Assembly (NCBI GenBank): GCA_002452095.1
Contig: DKEG01000025.1
Coordinates: 45,443 to 56,007 of the forward strand
Direction: 5' to 3'
Length of the DNA: 10,565 bases
From: Bacteroidales bacterium UBA6828
Lineage (GTDB): Bacteria; Bacteroidota; Bacteroidia; Bacteroidales; Paludibacteraceae
Both the position numbers and the translations under genes were made by a program. The notes under the pieces were generated by a model. The model worked only from the letters and a program-made list of their open reading frames with translations. It made no database searches and was not told where the DNA came from. This document shows positions 6,163-10,565 of this stretch, one piece after another (the first letter of the stretch is position 1; each line of letters starts with the position of its first letter).

Positions 6163-6801
6163 AGGGAGGTTATACCAGTCTTCTAATTGCCGGTTAAATT
6201 CTCGGCGGGATAGGGTGGAAGCCCATTCGCATAGTTGTGCCGTCATCGGCTCAAAATGTATATACACCGTGCGCCGGAAGCAAAAAGTCTTGGGATGCAA
6301 TTTGCTCCAAAGGCTTCCCTCTAAGCCGCGCATACGTACCATAATAACTTCTACATTCTTGGGTAGTTCGCGGCATACTTCGTAGGCCATTCGTCGGTTG
6401 CCTATTACTTCTTTGTCCACCGTTTTGATATGCCCGGACGGGTAGAAAACCATCTCCTTGCCTGCTGCCAGAGAGTCTATAGCCACACGGCTCAGTCCGC
6501 TTGCCACAGCGACTCCTTCCGCACGATGGGTGGTCTTTTCCAAGTCCGGTACTGGTACAGCATCCGCCATTGCCAAGATATGCCTGAACAGCGGGTTGCG
6601 GAAAAAACGTTCGTCCGACATCGGACAAAGCGGCAAATCCCCACATTCGGCAAAAAGCAGGATAGGGTCAATGTATGCTGTGTGGTTCGGTAGTACCAGA
6701 TGTACTTTACCGTCCAGCATATATTCCATTCCCGACAACCGTACATCATAGTGCAGGTGCAGCAGACGGCGCATTATATGGGCAAAAGTATAGCGGTTCA
6801 T
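6151..6801 (-). CDS. PlsC-like lysophospholipid acyltransferase
   Basis: This 216-residue protein of the LPLAT superfamily should transfer a fatty acyl group to a glycerophospholipid precursor at the inner face of the cytoplasmic membrane. Motif I is NHTAYID (39-45), the catalytic HX4D with His40 and Asp45. Motif II is near FFRNP (66-70). Motif III is FYPSGHIK (119-126), an unusual PSG where the family often has PEG. Motif IV is around VIMVRMRG (152-159). The tone of motifs III-IV is closest to the acyltransferase part of Aas-type proteins, which usually continue into an AMP-binding domain. Here the protein stops at WYNLPIEG, inside an 8-bp repeat. It may be a natural stand-alone enzyme or a shortened one. 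Exact substrate uncertain. It is first in an operon with mnmA. Confidence 0.85.
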   Translation of the reverse strand: MNRYTFAHIMRRLLHLHYDVRLSGMEYMLDGKVHLVLPNHTAYIDPILLFAECGDLPLCPMSDERFFRNPLFRHILAMADAVPVPDLEKTTHRAEGVAVASGLSRVAIDSLAAGKEMVFYPSGHIKTVDKEVIGNRRMAYEVCRELPKNVEVIMVRMRGLEGSLWSKLHPKTFCFRRTVYIHFEPMTAQLCEWASTLSRREFNRQLEDWYNLPIEG

Positions 6802-6838
6802 TCCTCTATGAAGTCTGTTTGCGAACTGTTTCTGTCTG

Positions 6839-6870
6839 CAAAGATACTGCTTTTTGCTCGCTTGTGCAAA
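6839..6870 (-). promoter_or_regulatory. Promoter of the acyltransferase-mnmA operon
   Basis: On the minus strand TTTG (6870-6867) is followed after exactly 20 bp by TATCTTTG (6846-6839), an excellent match to the Bacteroidetes -33/-7 pattern. The predicted transcription start near 6832 leaves a leader of about 30 nt before the ATG at 6801. Confidence 0.85.
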
Positions 6871-6974
6871 AAAAAGTGCTTATTCTGCAGGACACCGCAT
6901 CCCAATCGGATGATATTTCTTCAATATACAGTTTATGCAGTTCCTATACCTTAAAGTACAAATTACGGAGAAAA

Positions 6975-6996
6975 GACGTAGAAAGGACGTAGAAAA
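6975..6996 (+). repeat. Two copies of an 11-bp unit
   Basis: GACGTAGAAAG (6975-6985) is followed at once by GACGTAGAAAA (6986-6996). It lies in the 417-bp spacer (6802-7218) between the divergent acyltransferase and metal-ATPase genes. Apart from the promoters, dyads and repeats listed here, nothing else is recognisable in that spacer. Confidence 0.7.
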
Positions 6997-7026
6997 GATT
7001 ACCTTTTATGCGGTGCTTTTATACAC

Positions 7027-7052
7027 TTTATGCACTATATATGTTGCATAAA
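7027..7052. promoter_or_regulatory. 26-bp dyad TTTATGCA-N10-TGCATAAA
   Basis: The 8-bp arms are exact inverted copies around CTATATATGT. Further direct TTTATGC elements occur at 6932-6938 and near 7005-7011. Symmetry and size suit a dimeric regulator's operator. It lies about 165 bp upstream of the metal-ATPase start, so control of that gene is plausible but unproven. Confidence 0.45.
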
Positions 7053-7070
7053 TTGTATAGATGTTGTTTG

Positions 7071-7085
7071 GATGCGGTTGCCCTG
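7071..7085 (+). repeat. Third copy of the GATGCGGTTGCCCTG repeat
   Basis: These 15 bases are identical to 4703-4717 and to the reverse complement of the copy at 4469-4483. This shows the sequence is dispersed and not tied to one locus. Confidence 0.6.
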
Positions 7086-7119
7086 CTCATTCTGTCGTTC
7101 TTTTGTGTCTTTGCACGAC

Positions 7120-7155
7120 TTGCAACCGAGTTGCAGCAAATTAGCCGTACCTTTG
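7120..7155 (+). promoter_or_regulatory. Probable promoter of the metal ATPase with an overlapping dyad
   Basis: TACCTTTG at 7148-7155 is an exact -7 box, placing the start near 7162 and giving a leader of about 57 nt. The -33 element is less clear (TTG at 7120-7122, spacing 25 bp, longer than usual). An exact dyad, TGCAAC-CGA-GTTGCA (7121-7135), covers the place where the -33 element should be. This suits a metal-responsive regulator, but no such regulator gene is in view. Confidence 0.6.
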
Positions 7156-7218
7156 CACCCGAAAATGAAAGACTGCAGACCATCTCTGCATATTAATTAT
7201 TAATTTTTAATTGATATA

Positions 7219-9108
7219 ATGGAAAAAGAAACCCGCTCTATCTTGGTGAAAATCATTGTGGCAGCCGTGCTGTTGTCAGCCTGTGTGGTGGTGGAGCATA
7301 CCTGTACGCTGGCAATGTGGCAACTACTCCTTATTTATTTAGTCCCCTATTTAGTTGTCGGTTTTGATACGTTGCGCGAGGCAGCGGAGAACATCGCCCA
7401 TGGCGAGGTCTTCGATGAGGATTTTCTGATGTCTATTGCTACCATTGGTGCTCTCGCTATCGGTTTTCTGCCCGGAGCGGAGAACCAGTTCCCCGAAGCG
7501 GTCTTCGTGATGCTGTTCTTTCAGGTGGGCGAACTCTTTGAGACGATTGCCGAAGGACGCAGCCGCAAGTCAATCTCCTCGCTGATGAATATCCGTCCCG
7601 ACACGGCGCATGTGGAGCGCAACGGCGAACTGCAGACTATTGACCCTAACGATGTGCGAGTAGGTGAAATAGTGGTTATCAAACCGGGCGAGCGCGTACC
7701 TGTGGACGGCGAAGTGATCGAGGGCGAGTCGCACCTTGATACGGTTGCCCTTACCGGTGAGAGCGTCCCGCGTACCGTCCGAAAAGACGACCAAGTTATC
7801 TCCGGTTGTGTCAATATGTCGGGCTTGTTGCGCGTCCGTACAACCAAGATAGCAGGCGAATCTACGGCGGCCAAAGTGCTGGCTTTGGTGGAGAACGCCG
7901 GTGAGAACAAGTCCCGCAGCGAGAATTTCGTTACCCGTTTTGCCCGTGTCTATACACCGATTGTCGTTTGTCTGGCATTGGTACTATCCTTCCTTCCGCC
8001 TTTCTTCGGCGCGGGAACCTATATCGACAATCTCCCCGCGTGGCTCTATCGCGGCTTGATGTTCCTTGTCGTCTCCTGCCCGTGTGCTTTGGTTATTTCT
8101 GTGCCGTTGGCGTTCTTCGGCGGTATCGGCGGGGCGTCCCGCAGGGGAATCCTCGTAAAGGGTGCCAACTATCTGGACGCATTGAGCAAACTGAATACGG
8201 TGGTCTTTGATAAGACGGGTACCCTCACCCGCGGTGTCTTCCAAGTGAGCCTGGTGCATCCGCACGACATCTCCGAGAATGAGTTGTTGCATCTTGCCGC
8301 TCATGTGGAGCGGTACAGCAACCATCCTATAGCCGTTTCGCTGCGTCAGGCGTATGCCCATGAGGCGGACTCTTGCTCCGTGGAGCAGGTCGAGGAGGTC
8401 GCAGGACAGGGCGTGAAAGCATTGGTCAATGGCAAGCACGTTTGTGTCGGCAACAGCAAGATGATGGACTCTGTCGGGGCGCAATGGCACGAGTGTTCGC
8501 AACAGGCGCAAGGTACGGTCATCCACGTGGCTATCGATGGCGAATATGCAGGGCATATCGTTATCTCCGACCAACTCAAACCCGATGCCAAAACGGCTGT
8601 CAGTGGATTGAAAGCCGCCGGTGTACGCAAGACCGTTATGCTTACGGGCGACCACTACGCAGTAGCGGAATATGTGGCGCACGAAGTGGGTATCGATGAG
8701 TTCCATGCCGACCTGCTTCCGCAGGACAAGGTGGCACAGGTGGAGCGTCTGCTTGCCGCCAAGCCGCAAGGCAAAACCCTCGCTTTCGTAGGCGATGGTA
8801 TCAACGATGCCCCCGTCCTTGCCAGAGCCGATGTAGGTATCGCTATGGGAGCATTGGGCTCTGATGCGGCTATTGAGGCGGCCGATGTGGTATTGATGGA
8901 CGACCAACCGGGCAAGATAGCCACGGCTATCCGTATCGCCAGGAAAACCAACCGTATTGCCAACGAGAACGTCTGGTTCTCTATCGGTATCAAGGTTTTG
9001 GTGCTTGTCCTCGCTACTTTGGGGATTGCCAATATGTGGCTTGCCGTCCTTGCCGATGTGGGTGTTACCGTCCTTGCCGTCCTCAATTCGATGCGGACGC
9101 TGCGATAA
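7219..9108 (+). CDS. P1B-type heavy-metal exporting ATPase (Zn/Cd/Pb type)
   Basis: This 629-residue inner-membrane ATPase should pump divalent soft metals out of the cytoplasm. In order it shows paired N-terminal membrane segments (about 8-25 and 34-50), a second pair (about 70-108), the actuator motif TGES (179-182), a segment near 242-263, and the transport motif CPC (287-289) within MFLVVSCPCALVIS. Then come DKTGT (Asp331 is phosphorylated), the P1B-specific HP (369-370), MLTGD (474-478), GDGINDAP (525-532) and two C-terminal segments. Lys592 and Asp613 (LAVLADVG) match the ZntA-type P1B-2 pattern, pointing to Zn2+/Cd2+/Pb2+ rather than copper. There is no N-terminal HMA metal-binding domain: the first membrane segment starts within 10 residues. 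The start at 7219 follows an AT-rich leader. No metalloregulator gene adjoins it. Confidence 0.95.
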   Translation: MEKETRSILVKIIVAAVLLSACVVVEHTCTLAMWQLLLIYLVPYLVVGFDTLREAAENIAHGEVFDEDFLMSIATIGALAIGFLPGAENQFPEAVFVMLFFQVGELFETIAEGRSRKSISSLMNIRPDTAHVERNGELQTIDPNDVRVGEIVVIKPGERVPVDGEVIEGESHLDTVALTGESVPRTVRKDDQVISGCVNMSGLLRVRTTKIAGESTAAKVLALVENAGENKSRSENFVTRFARVYTPIVVCLALVLSFLPPFFGAGTYIDNLPAWLYRGLMFLVVSCPCALVISVPLAFFGGIGGASRRGILVKGANYLDALSKLNTVVFDKTGTLTRGVFQVSLVHPHDISENELLHLAAHVERYSNHPIAVSLRQAYAHEADSCSVEQVEEVAGQGVKALVNGKHVCVGNSKMMDSVGAQWHECSQQAQGTVIHVAIDGEYAGHIVISDQLKPDAKTAVSGLKAAGVRKTVMLTGDHYAVAEYVAHEVGIDEFHADLLPQDKVAQVERLLAAKPQGKTLAFVGDGINDAPVLARADVGIAMGALGSDAAIEAADVVLMDDQPGKIATAIRIARKTNRIANENVWFSIGIKVLVLVLATLGIANMWLAVLADVGVTVLAVLNSMRTLR

Positions 9109-9170
9109 ATAACATTTCTGCTTACCAATCTCTTTTTTGGCTGCTTTTCTCCGATATTACGCAAATGGTT

Positions 9171-9202
9171 GTTGCGTATTTCGTGGAAAAGCAGTAATTT
9201 TG
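9171..9202 (+). promoter_or_regulatory. Promoter of the SotB-type exporter
   Basis: GTTG (9171-9174), a 20-bp spacer and TAATTTTG (9195-9202) fit the Bacteroidetes -33/-7 pattern. Transcription would begin near 9208, leaving a leader of about 110 nt before the ATG at 9319. The gene therefore has its own promoter downstream of the metal ATPase. No clear terminator separates the two. Confidence 0.75.
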
Positions 9203-9251
9203 CGCCCGTTTTTGAAAAAGGTATTAGTCAATCTCTGTTTTTTAGGGTTCT

Positions 9252-9298
9252 TTAATGGCGTTAGGGTACATTAACGATTCATTAACGGCAATTAACGG
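9252..9298 (+). promoter_or_regulatory. TTAACGG repeats in the exporter leader
   Basis: TTAACG(A/G) occurs at 9271, 9282 and 9292, 11 and 10 bp apart, with a variant TTAATGG at 9252. The one-helical-turn spacing puts the copies on the same DNA face just downstream of the promoter and 20-67 bp before the start codon. A repressor or other DNA-binding protein site is the simplest idea; a role in mRNA is also possible. Confidence 0.5.
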
Positions 9299-9318
9299 AG
9301 AATGTTTTTTAGAAAAAA

Positions 9319-10491
9319 ATGGACAACAAAATGACCTGGCGCAACTGGCTGCCGCTTGTAGGATTGACGTGTGCTGCTTTTGTATTCAACACTTCCGAGT
9401 TTATCCCCATAGCCCTGCTCTCTGACATTGCCTCTGATTTTCATACCACTGAGGCGCATGCGGGTATGCTCATCTCCGTCTATGCGTGGATGGTAATGCT
9501 TTTGTCGTTACCGCTGATGATCTTGGTTTCCAAAATCAATCTGCGCAAACTGATGCTGTGGGTAGTGGTGGGCTTTGTGCTTTTTCAGGTATCGTCATCG
9601 CTTTCTTCCACCTACTATATGCTTATGTTTTCGCGTATAGGGGTGGCATGTACCCACTCGGTCTTTTGGTCGATTGTCTCGCCTCTGGCGGTGAGCCTTG
9701 TGCCGGAAAAACACCGCCCGTTGGCACTCAGTATGATTGTTACCGGTACATCCGTCGCAATGATTCTCGGTATGCCTCTTGGACGTATTATCGGACTGCA
9801 AATCGGATGGCGAATGACATTTTTGTCTATCGGTATCTTTTCATTCGCTGTATTGTTGTATCTCTTTTTTACTCTCCCGCAAGTCCCTGCACACGGCGGA
9901 TTTTCCGTGCGGCAACTTCCCTCGTTGCTCAAAAATCCTGTACTTGTCGGTATCTATATCCTGACGCTCGGTTTTTCTACGGCATACTATGTCGGCTATA
10001 GTTATATCGAACCGTTCTTGTTGCAGGTGGCGCACTTGTCCGAGGATTGGATTACTACCACGCTGATGCTCTTTGGCGTGGCGGGTATCGTGGGCAGTAT
10101 CTTGTTTTCCAAGTGCTATCAGCGCAACCCTGTCCGTTTTATTGCTTTGGCGATAGGCGGTGTTTGCGTATGCCAACTGCTTCTCGCTCCGGCCGCATAT
10201 CTCGGTGGCATCGTAGTGCTGGTGTGCGCGGTATGGGGAATGGCGGCAACCTCCTATAATGTGTCGTTTCAGAACGAGATAATCAATCATACAGAAGCCG
10301 ATGCCACACCGGTGGCTATGTCTATCTCATCGGGTATTTTCAATCTCGGTATCGCTACGGGAACTCTGATCGGTGGCGGTGTCTGCACCCACCTGTCCAT
10401 TTCCTGTATCGGCTATATCGGCGGTGTCATCGCCCTTGCCACGTTGCTTTACTGGTGCTTCGGTCTTTCCAAACGATTCCAAGGGAAATAG
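9319..10491 (+). CDS. MFS sugar/drug efflux transporter, SotB type
   Basis: This 390-residue major-facilitator exporter has about 12 membrane segments, driven by the proton gradient. It matches what I remember of E. coli SotB (YdeA) over most of its length: FVFNTSEFIPIALLSDIA at 21-38 (NTTEF in SotB), YAWMVMLLSLP at 55-65, SRIGVACTHSVFWSI at 105-119, the motif-C region TGTSVAMILGMPLGRIIG at 142-159, GWRMTF at 163-168, YSYIEPF at 227-233, GVAGIVGS at 253-260 and the C-terminal SSGIFNLGIATGTLIGG. SotB exports arabinose, lactose and IPTG, and relatives export drugs; the substrate here is unknown. The start at 9319 is preceded by an A-rich leader without a Shine-Dalgarno. The alternative ATG at 9331 is four codons in and less likely. 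Confidence 0.92.
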   Translation: MDNKMTWRNWLPLVGLTCAAFVFNTSEFIPIALLSDIASDFHTTEAHAGMLISVYAWMVMLLSLPLMILVSKINLRKLMLWVVVGFVLFQVSSSLSSTYYMLMFSRIGVACTHSVFWSIVSPLAVSLVPEKHRPLALSMIVTGTSVAMILGMPLGRIIGLQIGWRMTFLSIGIFSFAVLLYLFFTLPQVPAHGGFSVRQLPSLLKNPVLVGIYILTLGFSTAYYVGYSYIEPFLLQVAHLSEDWITTTLMLFGVAGIVGSILFSKCYQRNPVRFIALAIGGVCVCQLLLAPAAYLGGIVVLVCAVWGMAATSYNVSFQNEIINHTEADATPVAMSISSGIFNLGIATGTLIGGGVCTHLSISCIGYIGGVIALATLLYWCFGLSKRFQGK

Positions 10492-10539
10492 AAACAATAA
10501 CTTGTAGGGTCTCCTGTCCACATACTATCATTATGCTGT

Positions 10540-10565
10540 CAAGAGTAGGTGATTAGTAGGTGATT
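10540..10565. repeat. Right window-end repeat: 11-bp unit in tandem, inverted copy of the left end
   Basis: AGTAGGTGATT at 10544-10554 is repeated exactly at 10555-10565. Bases 10540-10554 are the exact reverse complement of 1-15, and the last 11 bases are the reverse complement of the first 11. The 48 bp between the exporter stop and this repeat hold no terminator that I can see. Confidence 0.85.

Noticed and set aside
7008..7196. Plus-strand 62-codon frame before the metal ATPase
   Set aside because: It runs through the dyads and the promoter -7 box and has no coding signature.
7984..8907. Minus-strand frame of 307 codons within the metal ATPase gene
   Set aside because: It is the antisense of a P-type ATPase with all its motifs; His/Arg-rich composition is typical of an antisense frame.
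1..10565. The whole window as a transposon because of its terminal inverted repeat
   Set aside because: There is no transposase or recombinase gene, housekeeping mnmA lies inside, and the repeat may reflect how the contig or window was cut.

Overview
The window reads as chromosomal DNA of a Bacteroidales bacterium (phylum Bacteroidota). The evidence is the promoters, several of which match the Bacteroidetes-type pattern (TTTG or TTG near -33 and TAnnTTTG near -7). AT-rich leaders without a strong Shine-Dalgarno, the Ser-Cys lipobox, and an outer-membrane efflux operon facing an AraC-type regulator agree. Genus cannot be fixed by eye. There is no rRNA, tRNA, CRISPR array, or intact transposase or phage gene.

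Layout. (1) 1-3238, minus strand: a three-gene operon, read right to left, of a small lipoprotein, a TolC-type outer-membrane channel and an HlyD/EmrA-type periplasmic adaptor. The inner-membrane pump that should complete the machine is not in the window. (2) 3239-3480: divergent control region with CGTTTT-type repeats. (3) 3481-4341, plus strand: an AraC-family regulator, probably the local regulator of the efflux operon, ended by a good rho-independent terminator. (4) 4342-5050: about 700 bp with no convincing gene. It holds an open but start-less coding-like fragment, an inverted pair of a 19-bp sequence that recurs near 7071, and an 82-bp tandem repeat that runs up to the mnmA stop. (5) 5051-6801, minus strand: a PlsC-like acyltransferase followed by mnmA (tRNA U34 2-thiolation), with a clear promoter at 6839-6870. 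(6) 6802-7218: divergent control region with two dyads. (7) 7219-9108, plus strand: a Zn/Cd/Pb-type P1B ATPase without an N-terminal metal-binding domain. (8) 9319-10491, plus strand: a SotB-type MFS exporter with its own promoter and a 5' leader carrying helically spaced TTAACGG repeats.

Functionally the window is mostly export and envelope work (tripartite efflux, metal export, drug/sugar export, phospholipid acylation) around one housekeeping tRNA-modification gene.

No clear new multi-gene system is visible. The most distinctive signals are in the non-coding DNA. Several spacers carry short tandem repeats, three with a TAGAAA core, and two of these begin at an upstream stop codon. There is also the 82-bp repeat, the dispersed GATGCGGTTGCCCTG sequence, and an exact 11-base inverted repeat formed by the two ends of the window. 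Among the proteins, MnmA is worth a look because it has the three-cysteine CxxC...C pattern associated with iron-sulfur-dependent tRNA thiolases.
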